A stretch of 25,101 nt of DNA, taken from assembly GCA_963558075.1 (NCBI GenBank), contig CAUWFN010000028.1, positions 1 to 25,101 of the forward strand. The letters run 5' to 3'. The stretch comes from CALHKP01 sp963558075. Lineage in GTDB: Bacteria; Bacillota; Clostridia; Peptostreptococcales; Anaerovoracaceae. The notes beneath the pieces were generated by a model. The model ran no database searches. It saw only the letters and a program-made list of their open reading frames with translations, and was not told the origin of the DNA. Of the stretch, positions 14,210 to 22,363 are shown piece after piece. Each line of letters opens with the position of its first letter. The stretch's first letter is position 1. A program made the translations under genes and the position numbers.

Positions 14210-16060
14210 ATGAATATAGAACAGAAACTTGACAGCCTTCTTGGTCGAATTGAAAAACCGGCCAGATACATTGGAGGAGAGCGAAACATTGTAATCAAAG
14301 ATCTTGGAGAGAAGCCTCTCCGCTTTGCTTTTGCTTTTCCTGACCTATACGAAATAGGCATGTCATACATGGGTCTTCAGATCCTCTACAATATCATAAA
14401 CAAAGAAAAGAACCTGTACTGTGAGCGTGTCTTTGAACCTGCAAAAGACATGGCAGACCTGATGAAGGAAGAGAATCTGCCACTGTTTACACTAGAAACA
14501 AAAACTCCCGTAAATGAAGTAGATGTGCTAGGGTTCACACTGCAGTACGAAATGTCATTTACTAATATTCTTCATATGTTAGAACTTTCTGGTCTTGAGC
14601 TTCTTGCAAAAGACAGAAAAGAAGAAGATCCTCTTGTAATTGCAGGAGGTCCTTGTGCATATAATCCTGAGCCAATTGCAGACTTTGTTGATGCATTTAT
14701 AATCGGAGATGGAGAAATCAGCCTTCCAGCGTTCTTAAACAAATACAAAGATGCCAAGGCAGAAGGAAAAACAAAAAAAGAATTTCTTGAAAGCTGCGCA
14801 GGGGACATAGGCATATATGTACCTTCTTTCTACAACCCTGTGTATAACGAGGACGGAACAGTAAAAGAGTACGAGAAAGTCTTTGCCGGTGCTCCTGACA
14901 AAGTAGAAAGATGCCTGATAGATGAAATAGAAGACATCGAATTTCCTACAAACAACATTGTGCCGTTCATAGAGACAGTTCACGACAGATCAGTTGTAGA
15001 AACTTTTAGAGGCTGCACAAGAGGCTGTAGATTCTGCCAGGCTGGCATGATTTATAGACCTGTAAGAGAAAGAAAGACTGACACGATTACAGATATAGCT
15101 CTTAAACAGCTAAAAAATACAGGTCATGAAGAGCTTTCGCTTCTGTCACTTTCGACAAGTGATTACTCAGATTTCGAAAACCTTGCTACAAATCTCATGG
15201 ATGAATGCAGCAGGATGAACGTTTCACTTTCCCTGCCTTCACTGAGACTTGACTCATTCTCATTTAAGGTTCTTGAGGAAATTCAAAAATACAAAAAATC
15301 AGGCCTAACCTTTGCTCCAGAAGCAGGAACTCAGCGCCTGAGAGACGTTATAAACAAAGGAATCACAGAAGAAAACATCTATGATTCTGTTCGCCAGGCA
15401 ATTGATCTTGGCTGGAAACATATCAAGCTTTATTTCATGATAGGTCTTCCTACAGAAACTCTAGAGGATCTCGATGGAATAGCTAACATCGCATCAAATA
15501 TAATTAAAATCCATAGAGAGTCCGGAAAAGGTGGAAGATTTAATGTTACTGTTAGCGTGTCAAACTTTGTTCCAAAGGCACACACGCCATTTCAGTGGGC
15601 ACCTCAGGACTCAGTAGAAAGCTTCAGAGCAAAACATGACTACCTGAGAGGAAAGCTTAAGATCAAAGGCGTTACATTTAACTATCACGACGATGAAATC
15701 AGTATGCTCGAGGCGGTCCTTGCAAGAGGCGACAGACGAGTTTCTAAAGTTCTTCTCGAGGCAAGAAAGCTTGGCGCATGTCTCGATGGATGGAGCGAGC
15801 ATTTCTCAATGGATCTTTGGAAAAAGGCTATCGAAAATTCAGGAATTGATAGAGACTTCTACACTGTACGCGAAAGAAGCTATGACGAAATTCTTCCATG
15901 GGATGTTATCGACAGCTCAATAACAAAGGAATTTCTAATGTCAGAAAACGAAAAGGCAAAAAGCATGAAAACAACTTGCGACTGCAGATACACATGCAAC
16001 AACTGTGGAATCAACAGAAGAACAATCTGCAGACAGGGAGGTGTGAAATCTCATGAATAG
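14210..16060 (+). CDS. B12-binding-type radical SAM protein (TIGR03960-like)
   Basis: A 616-residue radical SAM protein. The N-terminal third resembles a cobalamin-binding fold of the radical SAM B12 class (FAFPDLYEIGMSYMGLQILY, AGGPCAYNPEPIADFVDAFI, GDGEISLP). The cluster motif C269-x3-C273-x2-C276 lies in FRGCTRGCRFCQAGMIYRP. The C-terminus has a Cys-rich tail, CDCRYTCNNCG and TICRQGG (about residues 591-611). This type is widespread in Clostridia, always with a DUF2344 partner, either fused or adjacent, and its reaction is unknown to me. Here the partner gene overlaps its last 8 nt. In many relatives the pair precedes rng and rplU; here it follows obg. AGAGGTAA is the ribosome site. Confidence 0.9.
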   Translation: MNIEQKLDSLLGRIEKPARYIGGERNIVIKDLGEKPLRFAFAFPDLYEIGMSYMGLQILYNIINKEKNLYCERVFEPAKDMADLMKEENLPLFTLETKTPVNEVDVLGFTLQYEMSFTNILHMLELSGLELLAKDRKEEDPLVIAGGPCAYNPEPIADFVDAFIIGDGEISLPAFLNKYKDAKAEGKTKKEFLESCAGDIGIYVPSFYNPVYNEDGTVKEYEKVFAGAPDKVERCLIDEIEDIEFPTNNIVPFIETVHDRSVVETFRGCTRGCRFCQAGMIYRPVRERKTDTITDIALKQLKNTGHEELSLLSLSTSDYSDFENLATNLMDECSRMNVSLSLPSLRLDSFSFKVLEEIQKYKKSGLTFAPEAGTQRLRDVINKGITEENIYDSVRQAIDLGWKHIKLYFMIGLPTETLEDLDGIANIASNIIKIHRESGKGGRFNVTVSVSNFVPKAHTPFQWAPQDSVESFRAKHDYLRGKLKIKGVTFNYHDDEISMLEAVLARGDRRVSKVLLEARKLGACLDGWSEHFSMDLWKKAIENSGIDRDFYTVRERSYDEILPWDVIDSSITKEFLMSENEKAKSMKTTCDCRYTCNNCGINRRTICRQGGVKSHE

Positions 16061-16739
16061 ATATATAATCAAATTCTCCAAAGAAGGCTATATCAAATAT
16101 ATTTCTCACCTTGATATGCTTCGTCTTTTCAAGAGAGCCTTCAAGATGAACGAAATTCCTCTTGACTATTCCAAGGGGTTCAATCCTCATCCAAAGATGG
16201 GCTTTGCTCAGCCTCTTTCCCTTGGATATACTGCATCAAATGAATTTATAGAGTTTGAGACAGTTACTCCTTGTGACACAGAAAAAGTAAACGAGCTTAT
16301 GACAGCATCTATGCCTTTAGGAATCAAAATTGCAGGAACCTATGAGCTTAACACAAAGGCAAAATCTCTTGCCTCAATCGTAGAAGAAGCTCTATATACT
16401 GTAAGCATTCCAAAGACAGAAGAGGTTTCTTGCATAGACTTTGATAAAGTAATAGAAGACTATCTTGCACAGGAAGAAATTCTTGCAGAAAAGAAACAGA
16501 AAAAAACAAAGAAAATCATAACAAAGAATATAAAAGATCAGATTAAAGGAATTCAGGCAGTTCACTCCGATACTCACGTTAAGCTAAAGATGATGCTTGA
16601 CTGCGGAAGTAACTCAAACCTGAGTCCTGAATCTGTAATCACAACCCTCTGCAAATTTGCTAGTATCGATGTACCAAGATACGAAATTAGCGTTAACAGA
16701 GACTGTCTCATTTTCAAAGATAATTACATCCCTGCTTAA
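16053..16739 (+). CDS. DUF2344 protein, radical SAM partner (TIGR03936-like)
   Basis: A 228-residue protein opening MNRYIIKFSKEGYIKYISHL DMLR with the family's FSK.G..K(Y/F)(I/L)SHLD pattern, and then LDYSKGFNPHPKMGFAQPLS and LGYTASNEFIEF, both hallmarks of DUF2344. Proteins of this kind occur fused to, or beside, the TIGR03960 radical SAM protein. This gene starts within the last codons of that one (8-nt overlap) behind GGAGGT, so the two are translationally coupled and probably act together. No catalytic motif is evident. A Lys-rich stretch (about residues 148-165) breaks the fold in the middle. Confidence 0.88.
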   Translation: MNRYIIKFSKEGYIKYISHLDMLRLFKRAFKMNEIPLDYSKGFNPHPKMGFAQPLSLGYTASNEFIEFETVTPCDTEKVNELMTASMPLGIKIAGTYELNTKAKSLASIVEEALYTVSIPKTEEVSCIDFDKVIEDYLAQEEILAEKKQKKTKKIITKNIKDQIKGIQAVHSDTHVKLKMMLDCGSNSNLSPESVITTLCKFASIDVPRYEISVNRDCLIFKDNYIPA

Positions 16740-16774
16740 TGGGGCGCATAGTACTAAAAATCAGATATTTCGTC

Positions 16775-16803
16775 TTGAAATCCCCATACTTCGGGTTTAC
16801 ACT
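16775..16803 (+). promoter_or_regulatory. Promoter of comEA
   Basis: TTGAAA (16775-16780) and TACACT (16798-16803) have a 17-nt spacer. The start near 16810 would place the AAGGAGG ribosome site (16811-16817) at the very 5' end of the message. Confidence 0.5.
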
Positions 16804-16826
16804 TGAAAAAAAGGAGGAAAAAAAAG

Positions 16827-17504
16827 ATGATTAACTATAATAAATATCTGATGAAATACAGAGGTAAACTGAGACTTCTTGCAAAGAAATGCAGAGAAAA
16901 CAATAAGCTTATTAAGGCTGCGGCAGCTGTAATCGTTATAGCTGTCGCATTCGTGTTTTTTGGTGACTATGGGGAAAAAGAAAAAATTAAAATCCCAGAT
17001 GCTTCTCTGAGTGCAGAGGAATCTGAAAAAGAAAAAAAGCCTTCTAAGAGACCGGAAAAGAAGGAAGAAATCATAGTCGATATAAGCGGATGCATAGTAA
17101 AGCCTGGGGTATACTACGTTTCTGCAGACAGCCGCCTGTGCGATATAATAAGCCTTGCAGGCGGTTTAACCGAGGATGCCGACATAGATAGCATAAATCA
17201 GGCAGAAAGCGTCTCAGACGGGCAGAAGCTCTTTATTCCATCTATTCAAGATAAAACTAGTGAAGGATTTAATTCTGGCGGAAATTCTTTAGGCTCAGCA
17301 TCTAGTCAGGGCGGAAAGGTAAATATAAATACTGCTACCTTTGATGAGCTTCAGACTATATCAGGCATAGGTCCTGCTACGGCTTCTAGTATTATAGAAT
17401 ACAGAACAGAGCACGGAAAATTTGCAAGCATAGAAGATATAAAAAACGTAAGTGGAATAGGTGAGAAGACCTTCGAAAAGCTAAAAGATAAAATAACCAC
17501 CTAA
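16827..17504 (+). CDS. comEA: ComEA-type DNA-binding protein with SLBB and helix-hairpin-helix domains
   Basis: A 225-residue protein with one N-terminal membrane anchor (AAAAVIVIAVAFVFFGDYG, about residues 31-49), a charged Lys/Glu linker, an SLBB-like domain (IIVDISGCIVKPGVYYV... to about residue 145), a Gly/Ser-rich spacer and a C-terminal double helix-hairpin-helix (VNINTATFDELQTISGIGPA and SIEDIKNVSGIGEKTFEKL). This is the complete ComEA layout: a membrane-bound double-stranded DNA receptor for transformation. The usual partner comEC is not next to it. ATG 16827 was chosen because AAGGAGG ends 10 nt before it; the upstream TTG at 16803 would start inside the promoter. Confidence 0.9.
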   Translation: MINYNKYLMKYRGKLRLLAKKCRENNKLIKAAAAVIVIAVAFVFFGDYGEKEKIKIPDASLSAEESEKEKKPSKRPEKKEEIIVDISGCIVKPGVYYVSADSRLCDIISLAGGLTEDADIDSINQAESVSDGQKLFIPSIQDKTSEGFNSGGNSLGSASSQGGKVNINTATFDELQTISGIGPATASSIIEYRTEHGKFASIEDIKNVSGIGEKTFEKLKDKITT

Positions 17505-17546
17505 GACTTTATCGCAAGCTTTAAAATATCCTGTAAACCTTATACT

Positions 17547-17564
17547 AAAACTTCGCGAAGTTTT
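17547..17564. repeat. Perfect 18-bp palindrome between comEA and the DUF896 gene
   Basis: AAAACTTCGCGAAGTTTT is identical to its reverse complement. It lies 42 nt past the comEA stop and 8 nt before the -35 of the next promoter. It could be an operator, or as RNA a weak hairpin (7 bp, CGCG loop) ending in TTTT that terminates comEA. Confidence 0.6.
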
Positions 17565-17572
17565 GCTAATCC

Positions 17573-17601
17573 TTGAAATTCAGTCATTTTTCTGCTATAC
17601 T
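17573..17601 (+). promoter_or_regulatory. Promoter of the DUF896 gene
   Basis: TTGAAA (17573-17578) and TATACT (17596-17601) have a 17-nt spacer, and TG at 17593-17594 makes an extended -10 (TGCTATACT). The start would be near 17608, about 44 nt before ATG. Confidence 0.75.
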
Positions 17602-17651
17602 ATTTATAATTGCGCATTTGCAAAATATATATAGATTGGAGAAAAAAAATA

Positions 17652-17897
17652 ATGGTAACACAGGAAATGATAGATAGAATTAACGAGCTTGCTAGAAAAT
17701 CAAAAGCAGAAGGGCTCACAGAAGAAGAAGCTCAGGAACAGGCTGTTCTCAGAAGAAAATACATAGATGCATTCAAGGCAAACCTTCGTTCACAGCTTGA
17801 TGTAATCAAGATTGTAGATCCCGACGATACAGAAGAAGAAATCGAAGTTGACGTAGATGTTTCCGATGCAGAGGTTGATGTAACTATAGAAGAATAG
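17652..17897 (+). CDS. DUF896 (YnzC-like) small protein
   Basis: An 81-residue cytosolic protein. Residues 1-56 carry the DUF896 pattern: IDRINELARKSKAEGLTEEE, AQEQAVLRRKYIDAFKANLR and QLDVIKIVD. This is the short helical-hairpin fold of B. subtilis YnzC, whose role is unclear. The C-terminal 25 residues are very acidic (DDTEEEIEVDVDVSDAEV). The start is ATG 17652 with GGAG near 17638; an in-frame start at 17610 would lack a ribosome site and coincide with the predicted transcription start. In B. subtilis ynzC belongs to the SOS yneA operon, but I see no LexA box here. Confidence 0.85.
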   Translation: MVTQEMIDRINELARKSKAEGLTEEEAQEQAVLRRKYIDAFKANLRSQLDVIKIVDPDDTEEEIEVDVDVSDAEVDVTIEE

Positions 17898-17921
17898 AAG
17901 TAATATCTGATTTTTTTTATC

Positions 17922-17956
17922 ATACATGTTTAAGGAGCATGTATTGAAGGTATAAT
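17922..17956 (+). promoter_or_regulatory. Promoter of the sulfur operon with a candidate operator
   Basis: The -10 TATAAT is at 17951-17956. The position 17 nt upstream holds GTTTAA (17928-17933), a poor -35. It is flanked by the perfect inverted repeat ATACATG (17922-17928) and CATGTAT (17938-17944), separated by 9 nt. A repressor or activator site over the -35 is plausible; the protein is unknown. Confidence 0.55.
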
Positions 17957-17997
17957 ATAACCATCAGACAATGTAAGGCAAAAGGAGATGATTATAA

Positions 17998-19167
17998 ATG
18001 AAACAGGTATATATGGACTATTCTGCAACAACTCCTGTTAAAGAAGAAGTTCTTAATACAATGATACCATTCTTCACACAGCAGTTTGGTAATCCATCAA
18101 GTTTATACACTCCCGGACTAATCGTAAAGGAAGCACTTGACAAAGCAAGAAAGCAGGTAGCTGACCTGATTGGTGCCGGCGAGAAACAGATATATTTTAC
18201 AGGTTGCGGTACAGAAGCGGATAACTGGGTTATCCTCGGAATAGCAGATGCTCTTCGTGATAAGGGAAACCACATCATCACATCTAAAGTTGAGCACCAT
18301 GCAATCTTGCATTCCTGCGAATATCTAGAAAAACACGGTTTTGAAGTAACTTACCTCGATATTGATGAATCAGGCAGAGTAAGACCTGAGGATCTGAGAA
18401 ATGCAATTACAGACAAAACCATCCTTGTAAGCATAATGCTTGTAAATAACGAAATCGGAACAATTCAGCCAATCAAAGAGCTATGCGAAATCGCAAAGGA
18501 AAAGGATATTCTATTCCATACTGATGCGGTTCAGGGCCTTGGCAATGTTCCAATCGATGTAGAAGACCTTGGCGTTGACTTTCTGTCAATGTCAGCTCAC
18601 AAGATCTATGGTCCGAAGGGTGTGGGAGCACTCTATGTGAGAAAAGCAACTAAACTTCCAAGCTTTATTCACGGCGGAGCACAGGAAATGAAAAAAAGAG
18701 CAGGTACAGAAAACACTGCAGGTATCGTCGGATTTGGAAAAGCGGCAGAGCTTGCAAAGACAAATCTTGATGAGCATATCAAACATTGCTCAACGATGCG
18801 TAACTATCTTGCAGAAAAGATTACAGAGAATATTGAGGACGTTCAGATTAACGGAAGCATGGAATACAGACATCCAGGAAATCTGAATGTAACCTTCAAA
18901 TATATAGAAGGCGAATCTATACTGCTTCTTCTCGATGCATTTGGAATTTCAGTATCAACAGGCTCGGCCTGCTCATCCAAATCACTTACGCCATCACATG
19001 TGCTTACAGCACTAGGCGTTCCAGTAGAGATGATACACGGAACAGTAAGATTCACAACAGGTGATTTCACAACAAAAGAAGATATCAATTATGTTGTAGA
19101 AAACCTGACAAAAGTTGTTAACAGATTAAGAGAATTATCCCCTGTTAATCAGGAGAAAGGCTGGTAA
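17998..19167 (+). CDS. Cysteine desulfurase (NifS/IscS family)
   Basis: A 389-residue PLP enzyme that takes sulfur from L-cysteine as an enzyme-bound persulfide. It has the opening YMDYSATTPV, the His motif KVEHHAIL, the PLP lysine K202 in SAHKIYGPKG, and the catalytic C325 in STGSACSS within the flexible loop. Family clues (the SSK insertion after the Cys) fit the group I NifS/IscS enzymes. It precedes a NifU/IscU scaffold by 5 nt and mnmA, so it can serve both Fe-S assembly and tRNA thiolation. AAAGGAGATGATT is a strong ribosome site. I do not assign iscS versus nifS. Confidence 0.95.
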   Translation: MKQVYMDYSATTPVKEEVLNTMIPFFTQQFGNPSSLYTPGLIVKEALDKARKQVADLIGAGEKQIYFTGCGTEADNWVILGIADALRDKGNHIITSKVEHHAILHSCEYLEKHGFEVTYLDIDESGRVRPEDLRNAITDKTILVSIMLVNNEIGTIQPIKELCEIAKEKDILFHTDAVQGLGNVPIDVEDLGVDFLSMSAHKIYGPKGVGALYVRKATKLPSFIHGGAQEMKKRAGTENTAGIVGFGKAAELAKTNLDEHIKHCSTMRNYLAEKITENIEDVQINGSMEYRHPGNLNVTFKYIEGESILLLLDAFGISVSTGSACSSKSLTPSHVLTALGVPVEMIHGTVRFTTGDFTTKEDINYVVENLTKVVNRLRELSPVNQEKGW

Positions 19168-19172
19168 ATATT

Positions 19173-19622
19173 ATGGGACTATATAACGAAACAGTAATGG
19201 ATCATTTCATGAATCCTAGAAACGTTGGAGAATTAGAAAATCCGGATGGAACAGGCACTTACGGAAGCCCTGTATGCGGAGACATGATGCAGATACAGAT
19301 TAAGGTAGAAGATGATAAAATTGTAGATGCAAAGTTCAAAACTTTTGGATGCGGAAGCGCTATTGCATCATCAAGCATGGCAACAGGAATGATTATTGGA
19401 AAGACAATTGACGAGGCTCTAGCTCTTACAAACAAAGAGATTATAAATGAGCTTGGCGGACTTCCTGCAGTAAAAGTACACTGCTCTGTACTTGCAGACC
19501 ATGCAATTAAGTCAGCAATTTACGATTATGCACAGAAAACTGGCAAGACTTATGCAGGTCTTGAAGGTTTTGACCCGGATGATGACGGAGAAGATCACGA
19601 TCATGGAGAAATCGAAGAATAG
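19173..19622 (+). CDS. Fe-S cluster assembly scaffold (NifU/IscU N-terminal type)
   Basis: A 149-residue IscU-like scaffold. It has the three cluster cysteines C35 (SPVCGD, with D37), C60 (FGCGSA) and C104 (VHCSVL), and opens LYNETVMDHFMNPRNVGELE, the standard start of this family. The last 20 residues are an acidic tail with alternating His (DDDGEDHDHGE), which might bind metal; this is inference. It lies 5 nt after the desulfurase, and its final 20 nt overlap the start of mnmA. Length is slightly above the usual IscU because of the tail. Confidence 0.93.
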   Translation: MGLYNETVMDHFMNPRNVGELENPDGTGTYGSPVCGDMMQIQIKVEDDKIVDAKFKTFGCGSAIASSSMATGMIIGKTIDEALALTNKEIINELGGLPAVKVHCSVLADHAIKSAIYDYAQKTGKTYAGLEGFDPDDDGEDHDHGEIEE

Positions 19623-20658
19623 AGTATTATTAGGATTAAGCGGCGGTGTGGACAGCACGGCCGCCGTTTTAATGCTGAAGAAAAAAGGATTCGAGGTAAT
19701 CGGATACTATTTTGACGTGCTAGGAAACAATGCAGAAGGTCTTAAGCTTGCAGAATCAGTAGCAAAGCAGCTTGAAATCGAATTTATAAGTGAGTCCGTA
19801 GCTCCAGAATTCGACAAGGAGATAATCGAAAACTTCTGCTCTGAATATATGTGCGGAAGAACGCCTAACCCTTGCGTTATATGCAACCCAAAAATTAAAT
19901 TCAGAAAGCTTGTAGAGGCTGCAGACAGTGTAGGTGCATATTATATAGCTACAGGCCACTACGCTAGAGTTATAGAATCTGGCGGTAAGTTTTTCGTAAG
20001 AAAAGGTGTAAACGAAAGAAAAGATCAGTCATACATGCTCTATAGACTATCCCAGGATATTTTGAGTCGTCTGATTCTTCCACTTGGCGAAATTGACGAT
20101 AAGGAAAAAATCAGAGAGCTTGCAAGGGAGCACAATATGACGAATGCAGAGGCTTCTGATAGCCAGGAAATCTGTTTTATCGACGATAGCTATGCTGACT
20201 ACGAGGATTTTCTTAAACAAAGAGGCTACAGTTTTAAAACTGGTAACTTTGTTGATAAAGACGGGAAAGTACTTGGAAAGCACAAGGGTCTTGGTTGCTA
20301 CACAATAGGTCAAAGAAAAGGCCTTGGGATTGCTCTCGGAAAGCCGGCCTTTGTTACAGAAATAAACCCAAAAAACAACACTGTTGTACTAGGCGAAAAT
20401 AGCGACCTCTTCAGAACAGACGTTTTTTCTGAAGATAATATTCTTACAGATCCAGAAATGGTTATTCCAAAAGAAGGTCTACATGTTAAAGCAAAGATAA
20501 GATATGCTGCAAAACCAGCAAATGCTGTTATAAAGCTAATTGACGGCGGCAAATGTATCCACGCCTCTTTTGACGAGGCACAGAGAGCTATAACTCCGGG
20601 ACAGTCGATAGTCTTTTATCGCGACGATATTGTAATTGGAGGAGGATTTATCAGATGA
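19603..20658 (+). CDS. mnmA: tRNA-specific 2-thiouridylase MnmA
   Basis: A 351-residue enzyme that thiolates U34 of Lys, Glu and Gln tRNAs. The PP-loop SGGVDST (residues 13-19), ATGHYAR, and C94 and C191 (SQEICFID), 97 residues apart, correspond to the catalytic pair of E. coli MnmA (C102 and C199). The active-site motif reads NPCVICN (C91, C94), whereas E. coli has an Asp at the first position. Start chosen at ATG 19603 (MEKSKNRVLL) because it gives normal length; longer in-frame starts lie inside the nifU gene. The 20-nt overlap with nifU and the 4-nt ATGA overlap with the next gene indicate translational coupling. Only weak GGAG 12 nt upstream serves as ribosome site. Confidence 0.95.
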   Translation: MEKSKNRVLLGLSGGVDSTAAVLMLKKKGFEVIGYYFDVLGNNAEGLKLAESVAKQLEIEFISESVAPEFDKEIIENFCSEYMCGRTPNPCVICNPKIKFRKLVEAADSVGAYYIATGHYARVIESGGKFFVRKGVNERKDQSYMLYRLSQDILSRLILPLGEIDDKEKIRELAREHNMTNAEASDSQEICFIDDSYADYEDFLKQRGYSFKTGNFVDKDGKVLGKHKGLGCYTIGQRKGLGIALGKPAFVTEINPKNNTVVLGENSDLFRTDVFSEDNILTDPEMVIPKEGLHVKAKIRYAAKPANAVIKLIDGGKCIHASFDEAQRAITPGQSIVFYRDDIVIGGGFIR

Positions 20659-22295
20659 ATGAGATAGAACATGCACTAGCCGAATACAAAAGATGGTGTG
20701 AATATGCCTCTGATTCGGAAGTAAAAAGCCAGCTTGAAATGTTAAAGGATAACAGCGAGGAGCTTATCGAAAGCTTTTATGGCGATCTGAAGTTTGGAAC
20801 ATCAGGCATTAGAGGAATTCTAGGAGCAGGCACAAACAGAATGAATATCTATGTTGTGAGAAGAACAACACAGGGACTTTCAAACTATCTAATCAGACAC
20901 TACGAAAATCCTTCCGTTGTAATCGCCTGCGACAGCCGAAAAAATTCTCGCCTATTTGCAGAAGAAACAGCAAAGGTGCTATCCGGAAACAATATAAAAG
21001 CTTATGTCTTTGACAAAATAACTCCTGTATCGGTTCTCTCTTATTCAATAGAGGAGCTTGGATGTACTATGGGAATTATGATTACAGCAAGTCATAATCC
21101 AAAAGTTTTCAACGGATACAAAGTATATAACAGCGATGGTTATCAGGTTGTTGGAGATGTTCCTTCTGATATTTTAGAAGAAATAAACAAAGTCGATTTC
21201 TTTAGCGGAATCAATTTTTCCGAAGATAAAATAGAAAGACTTGGCGATGAAATCGGCGAAAAATTTGTAGACGATGTTACTGCAATGTGTAGCTTTGATA
21301 TATCAAAAGATGCCTTCAGAGACCTTTCTATCGTATATACACCGCTAAATGGTGCAGGAAGTCTATTTGTTCAGGGCCTGTTTGCAAAGAACGGCTTTGA
21401 TAATATACATGTCGTTTCAGAGCAGGAGTTTCCTGATGAGAATTTTACTACGTGTCCTGTACCTAATCCAGAAAAGCCGGGAGCATACAAATGCGCGTTT
21501 CAGCATCTTGACAACGTAAACGGCGACATAATCATTGCAACAGACCCTGACAGCGACAGAGTCGGAGCAGCTCTTGTTCATGATGGCATGAAGGTTCTTC
21601 TTTCTGGAAATCAAATTGGTATTCTGATGCTTAAGTTCCTATGCGAGCACAAAGCTATAAAAGAAGGCCAGTTTATAATGAAGAGCATCGTTTCCACGCC
21701 TCTAGCAGAAAAAATCGCAGAAAGCTTTGGTATAAGCACTATTAACACTCTGACAGGATTTAAATATATTGGCGAGCAGATTACGACGCTTATGAAAAAG
21801 GGCGAAGAGGATAGATATTTCTTTGGATTTGAGGAAAGCAATGGTTTTCTCATAAGTCCATTTATAAGAGATAAAGACGGTGTAAGCTCAGCTCTAATAA
21901 TTGCGATGATGGCTGCAGAATATAAGGCAAAAGGCATGGATCTTATTGAAGGCCTTGAAGAAATCTATAGAGAGTACGGAACATGTATAGACAAGACGAA
22001 TAATTTTGTTTTCGAAGGCTTAAGCGGAATTGAGATAATGAAAAATATCATGAAATATTTCCGCGAGGATGTGAACGAAAAACTGGGATCTTTGAGAATA
22101 CTAGAAAAGACAGACTATCTTGCAGAGGATACAGGGCTTCCAAAATCTAACGTAATAGGATTATGCCTAGAAGACGGAAGCAGCGTGATTATAAGGCCAT
22201 CTGGAACTGAACCGAAGATCAAAGTATATATGTTCACGCCAGAGGGAAATTCTAAAGCTGAAAAAGAAATCAAAAAAATTATGAGTAAATTCTAA
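20655..22295 (+). CDS. Phosphohexomutase (phosphoglucomutase/phosphomannomutase family)
   Basis: A 546-residue alpha-D-phosphohexomutase with all four active-site loops. Phosphoserine S146 is in TASHNPK, metal-binding D297/D299/D301 are in DPDSDR, the sugar loop E393-ESN is in FEESNGF, and the phosphate loop R514-PSGTEPK is near the C-terminus. The N-terminal LKFGTSGIRGI is the usual start. Length suits the phosphoglucomutase/phosphomannomutase group of Firmicutes (about 550-580 residues), interconverting 1- and 6-phosphates of glucose or mannose; which sugar is preferred is not evident. It is coupled to mnmA by an ATGA overlap. Its link to tRNA thiolation is probably just shared expression. 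Confidence 0.92.
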   Translation: MNEIEHALAEYKRWCEYASDSEVKSQLEMLKDNSEELIESFYGDLKFGTSGIRGILGAGTNRMNIYVVRRTTQGLSNYLIRHYENPSVVIACDSRKNSRLFAEETAKVLSGNNIKAYVFDKITPVSVLSYSIEELGCTMGIMITASHNPKVFNGYKVYNSDGYQVVGDVPSDILEEINKVDFFSGINFSEDKIERLGDEIGEKFVDDVTAMCSFDISKDAFRDLSIVYTPLNGAGSLFVQGLFAKNGFDNIHVVSEQEFPDENFTTCPVPNPEKPGAYKCAFQHLDNVNGDIIIATDPDSDRVGAALVHDGMKVLLSGNQIGILMLKFLCEHKAIKEGQFIMKSIVSTPLAEKIAESFGISTINTLTGFKYIGEQITTLMKKGEEDRYFFGFEESNGFLISPFIRDKDGVSSALIIAMMAAEYKAKGMDLIEGLEEIYREYGTCIDKTNNFVFEGLSGIEIMKNIMKYFREDVNEKLGSLRILEKTDYLAEDTGLPKSNVIGLCLEDGSSVIIRPSGTEPKIKVYMFTPEGNSKAEKEIKKIMSKF

Positions 22296-22317
22296 ACTAT
22301 ACTTGATAGAAATTTCG

Positions 22318-22326
22318 TGATATACT
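22318..22326 (+). promoter_or_regulatory. Possible extended -10 promoter of alaS
   Basis: TGATATACT at 22318-22326 is an extended -10. TTGATA at 22303-22308 is only 12 nt upstream, too close for a usual -35. The leader is only some 30 nt, so there is no room for a T-box. Confidence 0.4.
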
Positions 22327-22363
22327 AGATTAGATATACATTGAATTAGGAGGTTATACACCT

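Noticed and set aside
16765..16785. ATTTC/GAAAT repeat before comEA as a terminator
   Set aside because: Only 5 bp, A/T-rich and not followed by a T-run; it partly overlaps a promoter-like TTGAAA.
17909..17918. T-run after the DUF896 gene as an intrinsic terminator
   Set aside because: No stable GC-containing hairpin precedes it; the nearby inverted repeat at 17922-17944 lies after the T-run, not before.
22296..22363. T-box riboswitch before alaS
   Set aside because: Only 68 nt separate the genes and no T-box sequence or terminator/antiterminator pair is present; a T-box leader needs about 200 nt or more.
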